Assembly: GCA_002839315.1 (NCBI GenBank)
Contig: PGXV01000006.1
Location: forward strand, 413,118 to 477,117
Direction of reading: 5' to 3'
DNA: 64,000 nucleotides
Origin: Spirochaetae bacterium HGW-Spirochaetae-3
GTDB lineage: Bacteria; Spirochaetota; Spirochaetia; Treponematales; UBA12059
Both the position numbers and the translations under genes were made by a program. This document shows, piece after piece, positions 49,549-58,393 of this stretch. Every line of letters starts with the position of its first letter. Position 1 is the stretch's first letter. The notes under the pieces are model-generated. The model was not told the origin of the DNA, searched no databases, and saw only the letters and a list, made by a program, of their open reading frames with translations.

Positions 49549-50466
49549 ATGCAGGAACTCCTGGAACGCGTCCGCGCGGCGGCGGCCCCGGCCGCGCTAT
49601 GCGGCAAGGTCGCCGATTACATACCGGCCCTCGCCTCGGCCGATCCGGCGGCTCTCGGGATAGCCGTCGTCGACGCGGAAGGGAACGAGTACGCCGCGGG
49701 CGACGCGCGCAGGCGATTCTCGATACAGAGCATCTCCAAGGTACTCGCGCTCGCGTACGTGATGACCGAGCGCGGCGAGGAGGCTGTATTCTCCCGCGTA
49801 GGCAAGGAGCCTACGGGCGACCCCTTCAACTCGATCATACGGCTGGAGACGAGCGCCGGCCGCAAGCCGTTCAACCCCCTCATCAACGCGGGCGCCATCG
49901 TCGTCTCCGGCCTGATGCCCGGCTCGTCCCCGCTCGACAAGGGCGAGCGCTTCAGGGCCTTCGTCGGGTCCCTGCTCGGACGCGGCGACGTCGCCCGCGA
50001 CGACGCCGTCTACGGATCCGAGAAGTCAACGGCCGCGCGCAACCGGTCCATAGCCTGGTTCCTCAAGGAACTCGGCCTGTTGCCCGGCGATGTCGAGGAT
50101 ACGCTCGACGTGTATTTCAGGCAATGCGCGGTATCCGTCGACGCGGTCGACCTCGCTCGGATTGGCGCCATCCTCTGCCTGGACGGCGTAGATCCGGTCA
50201 GGCGCGGGCGCGTCCTCGCCGCGAGGACGGCCAGGGTATGCAAGAGCCTTATGGTTACCTGCGGCATGTACGACGGCTCGGGCGAATTCGCCGTAGACGT
50301 CGGCATTCCGGCCAAGAGCGGCGTCGGCGGTGGCATCATGGCGACGGTGCGCGACCGCTTCGGGCTTGGCGTGTACGGGCCGGCCCTCGACGAGCGCGGC
50401 AACTCGGCCGCGGGGCTCGCGGCGCTGGCGCGGCTCTCCGACGAGCTCGACCTGCGGGTGCTTTAA
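49549..50466 (+). CDS. glsA: Glutaminase
   Basis: About 305 residues; ATG 49549 is 10 nt after GAGG, whereas ATG 49540 is too close. Beta-lactamase-like fold with the SxxK motif QSISKVLALAY (Ser about 60), KEPTGDPFNSI, FNPLINAGAI and the C-terminal GGGIMATVRDRFGLGVYGP. YFRQCAVSV carries another conserved site. Hydrolyses glutamine to glutamate and ammonia. Seven bases separate the VIT gene stop from ATG 49540. Confidence 0.95.
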   Translation: MQELLERVRAAAAPAALCGKVADYIPALASADPAALGIAVVDAEGNEYAAGDARRRFSIQSISKVLALAYVMTERGEEAVFSRVGKEPTGDPFNSIIRLETSAGRKPFNPLINAGAIVVSGLMPGSSPLDKGERFRAFVGSLLGRGDVARDDAVYGSEKSTAARNRSIAWFLKELGLLPGDVEDTLDVYFRQCAVSVDAVDLARIGAILCLDGVDPVRRGRVLAARTARVCKSLMVTCGMYDGSGEFAVDVGIPAKSGVGGGIMATVRDRFGLGVYGPALDERGNSAAGLAALARLSDELDLRVL

Positions 50467-50543
50467 GGCTGTACCCGCCGCTAGCGTTGGTGTACAGTAT
50501 AGGTCGTTGAAGAATGGTTTATTGCCGTCGACGGCAAGGAGCG

Positions 50544-50607
50544 ATGAACGACCAAAATCGAAAGCATAACTACGTCCCCCGAGTACTCGGAGAGCATCAT
50601 CAATACG
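50544..50607 (+). other. Apparent frameshifted 5' end of the double-PAS kinase gene
   Basis: ATG 50544 has a well-placed AAGGAG. Its frame is +1 relative to the kinase. Removing one C from the C5 run at 50576-50580 joins it in frame to codons reading EYSESIINTVREPL, matching EYAESIIDTIREPL at the second PAS repeat. No ATG, GTG or TTG lies between the TGA at 50545-50547 and GTG 50608 in the kinase frame. Confidence 0.75.
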
Positions 50608-52134
50608 GTGCGGGAACCGCTGATAGCCTTGGACCAGGATTTGCGGGTGATATCCGTAAGCCGCTCGTTCTACGATTTCTTCAAGGTGAAGCCCGAGGAG
50701 ACTGTCGGGCAGCTCATATACGATCTCGGGAACAAGCAATGGGACATTCCCAAGCTCAGGGAGCTGTTGGAGACGATCCTCCCTCAAAAGACGACGTTCG
50801 ATAACTACGAGGTGGAACACGACTTCGCGACCATAGGCCGCCGTATAATGCTGCTGAACGCCCGCCAGATCCAACGGGTCTCTGGGCAGGAACTGATAAT
50901 ACTCCTCGCGATCGAGGATATCACCGAGCGCCGCGAGATAGAGAACGGCCTCGAGAAGACCCGGCGGGAACTCGAGAAGATTAAGCTCGCCGAGAACGAA
51001 GCGCGGGAATACGCCGAGAGCATCATCGATACCATACGCGAACCCTTGATAGCCCTGAACCAGGACCTGCGCGTCGTCACGGCCAGTCGCTCGTTCTACG
51101 AGGTTTTCAAGGCGAAACCCGAGGAGACGGTCGGTCAGCTGATATACGATCTAGGAAACAAGCAATGGAACATCCCGAAGTTGCGGGAACTCCTTGAAAC
51201 GATCCTTCCGCTCAAGACATCGTTCGATAATTACGAAGTCGAGCACGATTTCGCCACCATCGGCCACCGCATCATGCTACTGAACGCCCGTCAGATCCAG
51301 AGGATGTCCGGAAAGCCGCGTATCATCCTCCTCGTGATAGAGGACATTACCAAGCGCAGGGAGATCGAGAACGGGCTGGGGAAGGCCCATGAGGAGCTCG
51401 AGGACCTGGCGGCGGAACTCGAGCGGACCGCCCGCGCGAAGTCGGAATTCCTCGCCAACATGTCGCACGAACTCAGGACGCCGCTCAATTCCATAAACGG
51501 TTTCTCGGAGGTGCTGTTCGACGAGACCTTCGGGCCGCTCAACGACAAGCAGAAGAAATACGTGAACAACGTACTGATTAGCGGGAAGCACCTGCTGATG
51601 CTTATAAACCAGATCCTCGACATGGCCAAGGTCGAGTCCGGTAAGATGAAGCTGACGCTATCACGCCTACCTATGAAGGACCTGCTGAACGAGATGGTGC
51701 TCCTCGTCGCCGACATGGCCGGCAAGAAAAGCCTGGAGATGCGCGTCGAAATCAGCGATGGTCTTCCCGACATCGACGCTGACGAGCTCCGCGTCAAGGA
51801 GATCATATACAACCTGCTCTCGAACGCCGTCAAGTTCACTCCGGAAGGCGGTCGTATAGGCCTCCGTGCCATCGGGAAGGGCGAAGCGATAGAGATAGAG
51901 GTTTGGGACACCGGCGTCGGTATCGCGGTCGAGAACATGGACAAGATATTCGAGGGATTCTTCCGTGTCGATACCCCCTATTCCCGCGTAACCGAGGGTA
52001 CCGGACTCGGCTTGCCGCTTTCAAAGAAGATGGTTGAACTCCACGGAGGGTTATTATCGGTGGAATCAGAAGGCCTCGACCAAGGGGCCTCGATCCGCTT
52101 CACTCTACCTGTTCATTCAAACCTAGGAGCATAG
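50608..52134 (+). CDS. Soluble hybrid-partner histidine kinase with two near-identical PAS domains
   Basis: 508 residues from GTG 50608, but the true N terminus probably begins 64 bp upstream and is out of frame (see 50544-50607). Two PAS repeats (about 1-120 and 145-265) are almost identical, sharing PEETVGQLIYDLGNKQW and FDNYEVEHDFATIG. HisKA follows with FLANMSHELRTPLNSINGFS, then an HATPase with NLLSNAVKFTPEGG, WDTGVGIAVE and GTGLGLPLSKKMVEL. No membrane helices. A stand-alone receiver gene starts 1 bp after its stop, so the two form a pair. Confidence 0.9.
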   Translation: MREPLIALDQDLRVISVSRSFYDFFKVKPEETVGQLIYDLGNKQWDIPKLRELLETILPQKTTFDNYEVEHDFATIGRRIMLLNARQIQRVSGQELIILLAIEDITERREIENGLEKTRRELEKIKLAENEAREYAESIIDTIREPLIALNQDLRVVTASRSFYEVFKAKPEETVGQLIYDLGNKQWNIPKLRELLETILPLKTSFDNYEVEHDFATIGHRIMLLNARQIQRMSGKPRIILLVIEDITKRREIENGLGKAHEELEDLAAELERTARAKSEFLANMSHELRTPLNSINGFSEVLFDETFGPLNDKQKKYVNNVLISGKHLLMLINQILDMAKVESGKMKLTLSRLPMKDLLNEMVLLVADMAGKKSLEMRVEISDGLPDIDADELRVKEIIYNLLSNAVKFTPEGGRIGLRAIGKGEAIEIEVWDTGVGIAVENMDKIFEGFFRVDTPYSRVTEGTGLGLPLSKKMVELHGGLLSVESEGLDQGASIRFTLPVHSNLGA

Positions 52135-52135
52135 T

Positions 52136-52501
52136 ATGGGAAAGACAGCATTAGTCATCGACGATAACGCCAATAACCTATTGCTCGAGAAGGACATGCT
52201 CGAAGTCGCCGGTTTCGAGGTCTTCATCGCCGAGAACGCCACCAAGGGCATCTCTCTCGCCAGGGAGAAGAGGCCGGGTATCATCATCATGGACATGCGG
52301 CTCCCGGACATGCGCGGCTCGGATGCCGCCAAGGTCCTGCTTCAGTATCCCGAGACGCGCGATATCCCGGTGGTCTTCGTCACCGCCTCGGTGCTGGCCG
52401 AAGGGATAGAGGAGATCAGGACAATCCCTAACGCGGTATTCATAAGCAAGCCCATCAATACGCGCACCTTCGCTACGGAGGTCGCGCAGTTCATGAAGTG
52501 A
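52136..52501 (+). CDS. Stand-alone response regulator receiver
   Basis: 121 residues, only a CheY-like receiver: TALVIDDNANNLLLEKDML, phospho-Asp in IIIMDMRLPDMRG (about 53), Thr/Ser in VVFVTASVLAEG and the Lys in AVFISKPINTRTF. DivK-like single-domain form. Directly follows its presumed kinase. Output must be through protein interaction. Confidence 0.93.
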   Translation: MGKTALVIDDNANNLLLEKDMLEVAGFEVFIAENATKGISLAREKRPGIIIMDMRLPDMRGSDAAKVLLQYPETRDIPVVFVTASVLAEGIEEIRTIPNAVFISKPINTRTFATEVAQFMK

Positions 52502-52528
52502 TCGCCATCGCTTTCGTTTCCGGGCACG

Positions 52529-52553
52529 AAAAAAAGGCCGTCCGAAGACGGCC
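52529..52553 (-). terminator. Terminator of the ice-binding-like gene
   Basis: GGCCGTC-CGAA-GACGGCC (52536-52553) is followed on the minus strand by seven T (52535-52529). It also sits 28 bp after the receiver stop and may work in both directions. Confidence 0.85.
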
Positions 52554-52584
52554 CGCGTAGGACTTATCCTACCTCGATCACGCG

Positions 52585-53802
52585 CTACTCGTAGACGTAA
52601 TCCTCGTCGCCGGTGTGGGTAACGGTGACCGCCGCCGCTCCGGTCGCGTTCACGGTCACGTTGCCGTTGCCGGTATTGGTTACCGTTACGACGCCGGTGG
52701 CGTCGCTGTTGATGGTCATGATGCCGTTACCGGTGTTGGTCGCGGTCATGATGCCGCCGTCGTTGTCGATGTCGATGGTGCCGGTTCCGACCTCGGTAAC
52801 CGTCACGAGGCCGCCATCGTTGTCGACGATAATGAAACCGTCTCCAGGTACGGCGACCACGCTGGCCGCGGAGCTACCGGTGATCGTAACGGCCGATACG
52901 ATGGGTTCCACCACCGGCTCTTCTATAATCACCTCGTCAGGTATGCCGTCGGCGTTTATGGCCGTGTTCACCATAGTGATCGCTGCGGTAAGACTCAGCG
53001 CCTTGCCGTTGAGCGTCGTCACCGATTCGTTCCCTGCGGTCGAGAAGGTCATGCCGGCCCTGGTTATGATGGTGCCTACCATGGTGCCGCCGCCCGCTCC
53101 GTTAATGGTCGCGGCGCTGCCTACCTGCCAGAATACATTGCCGGCCTCGGCTCCGTTGACCAGGATCACGCTGCGTGAGGCCAGCGGGGTTCCTACCGTG
53201 AGCGAGCTGGCCATCTGGAAGATCCAGACCGCTTCGGGATCGCCCTGCGCATCGAGCGTAAGGTCAGAACCGGTGATCAGGAAGGCTCCGGAAGCCGATT
53301 TGTAGACGCCCGGGACGAGAGTAAGCCCGCCGAGCTGTCCGGCGCCCGGATCGATGCCGTCGGGTCTCGAAGCCAGGTCATTGAAGGCGATCAGCGCATC
53401 GGCGATTACCAGTTTGGCATATTCGAAGTCGCTGGCCGTGCCCTGGGGGGCGTTAGTGTATACGTCGCCGGACACCGCTCCTACGTTCAGGGGCGTCTCC
53501 GCATAGCTGAAGGTCGCGCTGTGAAATCCGGTTATCATCGTCGAGGCGCCGGTAGTGCCCATGTCGCCGTCGATCATCGTCATGGTTCCCTGGTTGGTGA
53601 CGCCGGCTCCGCCGCCGAATACCGCGAAGGTCTCGGCCAGTCCGAGACTCGACGCTACCGGGCTGATGCCGCGAGAAGACGCTAGTTGCGCATCGGCGTC
53701 AACACCGGTGCTTAAGCCCATGGGGCTATTGCACGATGCGATGAAGGCTCCCATCGCCAGAATCCCGATTCCGTTCAGCAGTTTGTTTGTAACTGTTCTC
53801 AT
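52585..53802 (-). CDS. DUF3494 ice-binding-like lipoprotein with beta-repeat tail
   Basis: 405 residues. Lipoprotein signal GILAMGAFIASC. Residues about 50-285 match the DUF3494 ice-binding fold: AVFGGGAGVTNQGTMTMIDGDMG start, GDVYTNAPQGTAS, AKLVIADALIAFNDLASRP, LVPGVYKSASGAFLITGSDL, WIFQMASSLTVG, and NVFWQVGSAATINGAG. A Pro/Glu linker (EEPVVEPIV) leads to a tail (about 305-405) of short strands rich in T, V, N, G and D with repeating TNTGNG. Such proteins bind ice or act as surface adhesins. Ice activity cannot be judged here. Confidence 0.88.
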   Translation of the reverse strand: MRTVTNKLLNGIGILAMGAFIASCNSPMGLSTGVDADAQLASSRGISPVASSLGLAETFAVFGGGAGVTNQGTMTMIDGDMGTTGASTMITGFHSATFSYAETPLNVGAVSGDVYTNAPQGTASDFEYAKLVIADALIAFNDLASRPDGIDPGAGQLGGLTLVPGVYKSASGAFLITGSDLTLDAQGDPEAVWIFQMASSLTVGTPLASRSVILVNGAEAGNVFWQVGSAATINGAGGGTMVGTIITRAGMTFSTAGNESVTTLNGKALSLTAAITMVNTAINADGIPDEVIIEEPVVEPIVSAVTITGSSAASVVAVPGDGFIIVDNDGGLVTVTEVGTGTIDIDNDGGIMTATNTGNGIMTINSDATGVVTVTNTGNGNVTVNATGAAAVTVTHTGDEDYVYE

Positions 53803-53953
53803 TCATGTACCTCTTGAATATACAATACACCATAAATAGCTAAAAAACAAGTATAAAAAGTATATAAATGAATTGAATAGTGGCTTTTATTAAAGTTTTC
53901 TATATTGAAGCGTGTTTATACATGTGTTATTCTGAGCGTCGGGAGTTACTGAT
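53803..53953. other. AT-rich intergenic stretch with likely promoters
   Basis: 151 bp of about 70% A+T, much lower in G+C than the rest. On the plus strand a TTGAAG-17 bp-TATTCT pair fits a promoter for the ribbon-helix-helix gene; on the minus strand it must hold the DUF3494 gene's promoter. Confidence 0.5.
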
Positions 53954-54166
53954 ATGTCAGAAAAAAAGACGATGACACTCAACCTCTCTGAAGACGAGAT
54001 GAATTCTCTTGATCAGCTGGCAGGTCGGAATGATATGACAAAGACGGCTGTCATCAAGAAGGCGATCAGGATATACCTGATCCTTGAAGCGAGGATGCAA
54101 CGCGGAGAGCATATCTTCGTCGAAGATGAAACCCATAAGATCAAGGTGGAATTGCTGCTCGTGTGA
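53954..54166 (+). CDS. Ribbon-helix-helix (CopG-like) DNA-binding protein
   Basis: 70 residues. MSEKKTMTLNLSEDEMNSLD gives the N-terminal strand and first helix; MTKTAVIKKAIRIYLILEAR is the second. Short C-terminal KIKVELLLV strand. Such proteins act as antitoxins or plasmid/element regulators; no toxin gene lies next to it. It lies in an AT-rich patch and has more Lys codons than neighbours, hinting at transfer. A pseudogene follows. Confidence 0.8.
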   Translation: MSEKKTMTLNLSEDEMNSLDQLAGRNDMTKTAVIKKAIRIYLILEARMQRGEHIFVEDETHKIKVELLLV

Positions 54167-54200
54167 TCCTTCGTTCGAAACGGTATAAGGAAGCGGAGTA

Positions 54201-54662
54201 CTATCGTCCCTCGCCGTGAATGCCGGCGTCTCCCGTCGATGCGTCGTGAACCAGGCAGCGGTTCTTGCCCGCGGCCTTGGCCTTATAGAGTGCCGCGTCC
54301 GCGTTCCTGAGCATCGCCTCGATAATAGCTTCGGCCCCGGCTCCGTGGCGCCCGGCCCTCGGGGCGTCGTCGTCCGCGTCGCCGTCCGTACCCGTCGCCG
54401 GGGGCGAGACGGAATTCATGTCGGCTATGCCGACGCTGACCGTTATGGCGCGGCCTCTAGGAAGGACGGCCTCGGTCCCGGCGGCTATCCCCGAACGGAA
54501 GCGATCGCAGGCCGCCGAGGCGGTCGCGGAGTCGATGCCGGGGAACAGTACGAGGAATTCCTCCCCGCCGTATCTAGAGACGATATCGTAGGCCATAGCG
54601 TTCGCGAGCAGGGTCGCCGCCAGGCTCTTAAGCGCGAGGTCGCCCGCCGCGTGTCCGTCCAC
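54201..54662 (-). pseudogene. GGDEF-domain remnant of a broken heme-sensing cyclase
   Basis: About 153 residues covering the GGDEF domain from mid-core: DVDGHAAGDLALKSL, SRYGGEEFLVLF, VSVGIADMNS and NADAALYKAKAAGKNR. The frame is open further upstream (DRGGDDFKSLND) but no start codon is present before GTG 54662. It is preceded in the same orientation by a sensor fragment in other frames (54722-55268). Read together, they are the remains of one DUF3365-GGDEF gene. Any product would lack the first part of the domain. Confidence 0.75.
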
Positions 54663-54721
54663 GTCGTTTAGCGACTTGAAGTCGTCGCCGCCGCGATCAA
54701 GCAGGCCGCGATGACGATGAG

Positions 54722-55268
54722 TTAAAGGTATACTATAAGCTCTCTCCGCATCGACTCTACGTCGAAGCTTACCGATATGCCGCCTCTGACATCGCCTTCA
54801 TGGTATCCTTGGACGGCATGGCATGCGAGGCACGAGGCCTCGGTCGTCAGTGCGCCCATATAGCGGAACTCATGTCCGGCCGGGCCCTTCATAGTCTCCC
54901 AGACCTCCGTCCTGCCTCGCCGCTATCTCGGATATCTCCCGCGTTATAAGGGACGGATTCCGTAGCGTCAGGATCGAGCCGTCCGTAGCCTCGAGGTCGG
55001 GATGTATGAGGTACGGATTGGATTCTACTCCGGGGCCCTTGCGTACGTAGACGCCGCCGTACTCCGCCGCCCAGCGTCGCGTCAGGACGATCTGCTGGAA
55101 CAGCGAGCGTCCGCGCTCGAGCACTATATCGTTTATGAGGACGGTGTTCTGTATGGCGATGCCTATGAATATGCTCGCGAACATGACGATGAGGATAGCC
55201 GCGAGCGAGGCCTTGAATAACTTGAACGCCTTGCGCTCGTCGCGTTCTATCTCGGTGGTGTCCAGCAT
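54722..55268 (-). pseudogene. DUF3365 (Tll0287-like) heme-sensor fragment, frameshifted
   Basis: From ATG 55268 the frame encodes a helix and the family's WAAEYGGVYVRKGPGVESNP and ITREISEIAAR segments, then drifts to a stop at 54870. In another frame, starting about 54890, homology resumes with HEFRYMGALTTEASC and a heme motif CLACH (54832-54818), DVRGGISVSFD and a stop TAA (54724-54722). About 50 residues of the usual domain between the two parts appear deleted. The original protein was probably a c-type-heme-sensing diguanylate cyclase. Confidence 0.72.
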
Positions 55269-55439
55269 AGTACCTCTGGCCTTAAATATGCGCAATTCGC
55301 CCGATATATCAATCCGGGCGGCGGTGTCACGATCGACGCGGTACGTACGATGCGGTTTAGGCGCGGCTGGCGTCTACGCTAATACCGTATATAGTAGTAT
55401 AATGCTTCTATTACTAGAGAAACGACCAAGGGGCGTGCC

Positions 55440-56600
55440 ATGGGCAAGAGAGTCATGATCCTGGCGGCGAGCGCGGGAAGCGGACACGTAAAGGCCGCCC
55501 AGGCCCTCGAAGAGGCCTGCAGGAATGATCCGCGGGTATCTGAGGTCTGTCGGATAGACGCGCTTCAATATACAAATTTTCTTTTTAAGCGCGTATATTC
55601 CAAGGGATACATGGAAGCCGTTAAATCGGCCCCCGAACTGTGGGCCATGGCCTTCGAGAACCTGGATAAACCGTGGGAAAAAACTAGGCTCTTGACGGCC
55701 TTGCAGAGGTTCAACAGCCTTCCCCTCGCTCGAAAGATAAGGGCCTTTAATCCCGACCTCTGTATCTGCACTCATTTCATGCCGGCCGACCTCATCGCAT
55801 ACATGATTTCCCATGACAAGGTGCATTGCAACCTTGGGATAGTCGTGACCGACTTCTACGTGCACGCGCTATGGCTGGAGGAGGTCTTTACCCGGTATTT
55901 CGTGGCTAAGCCCGAGAACAAGAACCATCTGCAGATGTTGGGCCTACCGGCGGAACGGATCGTCGTATCCGGCATCCCGGTAATGGAACAATTCACCATC
56001 GATATAAGCAAGGAAACCCTCCATGCGAAGTATCAGACGGATCCAAGCATTCCTGTCGTGGTGCTGTCGGCGGGCGCCTTCGGCATAATGACGGCCAAGG
56101 TCATCTACAAGATTCTGGAGCAGATCAAAACGCCGTGCCAGATCGTGGTAATATGCGGCAAGAACAAGGCCTTGAAGGCGGCGTTAGAGAAGCTCATAGC
56201 ATCCAGCGATCACATTCACAACAAGTACGTCATCGAAGGTTTCGTGGATACCATGCACGAGTACCTGAAGCTAGCCGACGTATTCATCGGCAAGCCGGGC
56301 GGCTTGGCGACGAGCGAGTGCCTCGTATCGGGTGTACCCATGGTCGTATGGGATCCTATTCCGGGGCAGGAGCTGTACAATACCTATCACATCCTGGAGA
56401 ACGGCGTCGGCGTCCTGCCAGACAACATCATCACCATCGGCTTCAAGGTGGACCAGATACTGTCCAATCCTGAGCGCATGAAGAAGATGAAGAAACAGGC
56501 GCTCGCGATAGCCAGTCCCAAGGCTGCTTCCATGATAGTCGATAGCATGTTGCAGAACGACGAAGAAACGCCGGTTAGAGCCTTCAAGAAGACGCCGTAG
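55440..56600 (+). CDS. MGDG-synthase-like processive glycosyltransferase (GT28)
   Basis: 386 residues. N-terminal GSGH loop (ILAASAGSGHVKAAQAL) is the MGDG_synth signature; the C-terminal donor site is IGKPGGLATSECLVSGVP (about 283-300), followed by PGQELYNTYHILENGVG. These monotopic enzymes glycosylate diacylglycerol (UgtP, MGD1) or related lipids at the membrane inner face. The lipid glycosyl donor is unknown. It precedes a signal-peptide carboxylesterase by 55 bp. Confidence 0.9.
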   Translation: MGKRVMILAASAGSGHVKAAQALEEACRNDPRVSEVCRIDALQYTNFLFKRVYSKGYMEAVKSAPELWAMAFENLDKPWEKTRLLTALQRFNSLPLARKIRAFNPDLCICTHFMPADLIAYMISHDKVHCNLGIVVTDFYVHALWLEEVFTRYFVAKPENKNHLQMLGLPAERIVVSGIPVMEQFTIDISKETLHAKYQTDPSIPVVVLSAGAFGIMTAKVIYKILEQIKTPCQIVVICGKNKALKAALEKLIASSDHIHNKYVIEGFVDTMHEYLKLADVFIGKPGGLATSECLVSGVPMVVWDPIPGQELYNTYHILENGVGVLPDNIITIGFKVDQILSNPERMKKMKKQALAIASPKAASMIVDSMLQNDEETPVRAFKKTP

Positions 56601-56655
56601 CGTATATCGCTGCGGACCTTCACGATATCGCTTCCAATCGCGATCGGAGTATTCA

Positions 56656-58341
56656 ATGCGAAAGACCCTTGTAATCGCGTCGCTTATCATGGGGTTGATT
56701 TCGGCCCCCTTTGCGTCGTTCGCGCAGGAAACCGCGAACGAAGGCGTCGGGGGAGCCATAGGCGAATGGGACGGAAGCCGTGTCGTAACGACGCGCTACG
56801 GCCAGGCGCGCGGAAAAACGGATAAGGACGGTACGCTTTCCTGGTTAGGCCTGCCCTACGCCAGGCCGCCGGTCGGGGAACTGCGGTGGAGGGCTCCGGA
56901 GGATCCGCTACCCTGGAAGGGCGTACGCGAGGCGCGTTCCTTTGGCCGTTCCGCCCCGCAGTTCTTGCCGTTCTTCGGCATTCGGAGCGGTTCGGAGGAT
57001 TGCCTGTACCTTAACGTGTGGAGGCCTGCCGGCCCCGAGGCCAAGCTGCCGGTCTACGTATACGTACATGGCGGCGGCAACTCCACGGGCGCCGCCGATA
57101 TGCTAGAGGACTACTACGGCTACGGGGTCGCCTCCAAGTCGAACATGGTATTCGTATCGATGAATTATAGGATAGGGCCGCTCGGCTGGTTCGTCGACGA
57201 TAGCCTGAGCGCGGGGGCCGTGGCGGCGAGCGCTTCGGGCAATTTCGGTACCCTCGATATCATCAAGGCCCTCCAGTGGGTAAGGAACAATATCGCGGCT
57301 TTCGGCGGAAACCCCGGCAACGTGACCATAGCCGGCGAGTCGGCGGGAGCCATGAACGTATTGTCTATGCTCGTATCCGGCCAGGCTAGCGGACTGTTCC
57401 ACAGGGCCATCGTCGAGTCGGCTTACAAGGGCACGGCGAGCGTAGCGGAAGCGCGAGAGGCGAGTTCCGGCGTCGTCGCGTCGCTCCTCGTACGGAAGCG
57501 CAAGGCCAAGAGCCTGGCCGCCGCGAGGAGCCTGGCCGCGACTATGCCGCCCGCGGAGCTGGCCGCCTTCCTCCGATCGGTCTCGGCCCGCGACATCCTC
57601 GCCACCCAGGAGGCTGGCTCCGTCGGCATGACCGGCTGGCCCAATATAATCAGGGACGGCCTCGTCATACCGGAGATAGGCTTCGACGCGTTCAGGACAG
57701 GCGATTATCCGAACAAGGTGCCGCTCGTCATAGGCTCCAATAAAGAAGAGAATAAGATATTCCAGTATTTCTCCAAGTCGCCGGACTGGAAGTCGGAGCT
57801 GTACGTCAGGCTCGCCTCCTACGGGGCCCTGCTCTGGAAGGCCGAAGGCGTCGACGTAATCGCCGATGCTATCTCGGCCCTGCCCGATCACCCGCCCGTG
57901 TACGTATACCGCTTCGATTGGGGCGCCCCCGATGTCCGGGGCGATAGCCCGCTACCGGGTACATGGGGGCGGCGCCTGGGAGCCTTCCATTCGGCGGAGG
58001 TGTCGTTCTTCCTCGGTACGCGGACATGCCTCGGGCCGCTATTCACCTCGAGGCTCTATACCGAATCGAACGAGGCCGGGCGCGGATCGCTACAAGCCGG
58101 CATCATGGCCTACCTGTCGTCGTTCGCGAGGACCGGCGATCCCAACGCGCTCGCCCCGGGGCTACCGACGTGGCGGCCGCGAGCAGAAGGCTCCTACGGG
58201 CTGGTCATGGACGCGCCCGGTGACGAGGCCGTATTCTCGCCCCTCATGGAGTCGGTGACGAAGGAATCGGTACTGGCCAGGCTCCGCGCGGAGGAGTCGC
58301 CCGAGATCCAGGCTGCCATCCTAGAGAGGATAGGGGAATAA
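56656..58341 (+). CDS. Exported type-B carboxylesterase
   Basis: 561 residues with a signal peptide (LISAPFASFAQ). Carboxylesterase family marks: GLPYARPPVGELRW, SEDCLYLNVWRP, oxyanion hole YVHGGGNSTG, nucleophile TIAGESAGAMN (Ser about 229), acid in SNKEENKIF and His in LGAFHSAEVSFF. It should act outside the cytoplasm on esters. Terminates at a shared hairpin with the convergent ornithine carbamoyltransferase gene. Confidence 0.93.
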   Translation: MRKTLVIASLIMGLISAPFASFAQETANEGVGGAIGEWDGSRVVTTRYGQARGKTDKDGTLSWLGLPYARPPVGELRWRAPEDPLPWKGVREARSFGRSAPQFLPFFGIRSGSEDCLYLNVWRPAGPEAKLPVYVYVHGGGNSTGAADMLEDYYGYGVASKSNMVFVSMNYRIGPLGWFVDDSLSAGAVAASASGNFGTLDIIKALQWVRNNIAAFGGNPGNVTIAGESAGAMNVLSMLVSGQASGLFHRAIVESAYKGTASVAEAREASSGVVASLLVRKRKAKSLAAARSLAATMPPAELAAFLRSVSARDILATQEAGSVGMTGWPNIIRDGLVIPEIGFDAFRTGDYPNKVPLVIGSNKEENKIFQYFSKSPDWKSELYVRLASYGALLWKAEGVDVIADAISALPDHPPVYVYRFDWGAPDVRGDSPLPGTWGRRLGAFHSAEVSFFLGTRTCLGPLFTSRLYTESNEAGRGSLQAGIMAYLSSFARTGDPNALAPGLPTWRPRAEGSYGLVMDAPGDEAVFSPLMESVTKESVLARLRAEESPEIQAAILERIGE

Positions 58342-58367
58342 AAAAACGCCCGGCGTCGTGCCGGGCG
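58340..58367. terminator. Bidirectional terminator after carboxylesterase and argF
   Basis: CGCCCGGC-5 nt-GCCGGGCG (58347-58367). On the minus strand it is followed by seven or so T, serving the ornithine carbamoyltransferase gene; its position fits the convergent gene too. Confidence 0.85.
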
Positions 58368-58393
58368 CTCTCCTTAGTAATAGAAGCTAAGGC

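Noticed and set aside
49077..50510. 477-codon plus-strand frame overlapping the VIT and glutaminase genes
   Set aside because: Arg/Gly-rich translation with no motif; both underlying genes have intact catalytic motifs in their own frames.
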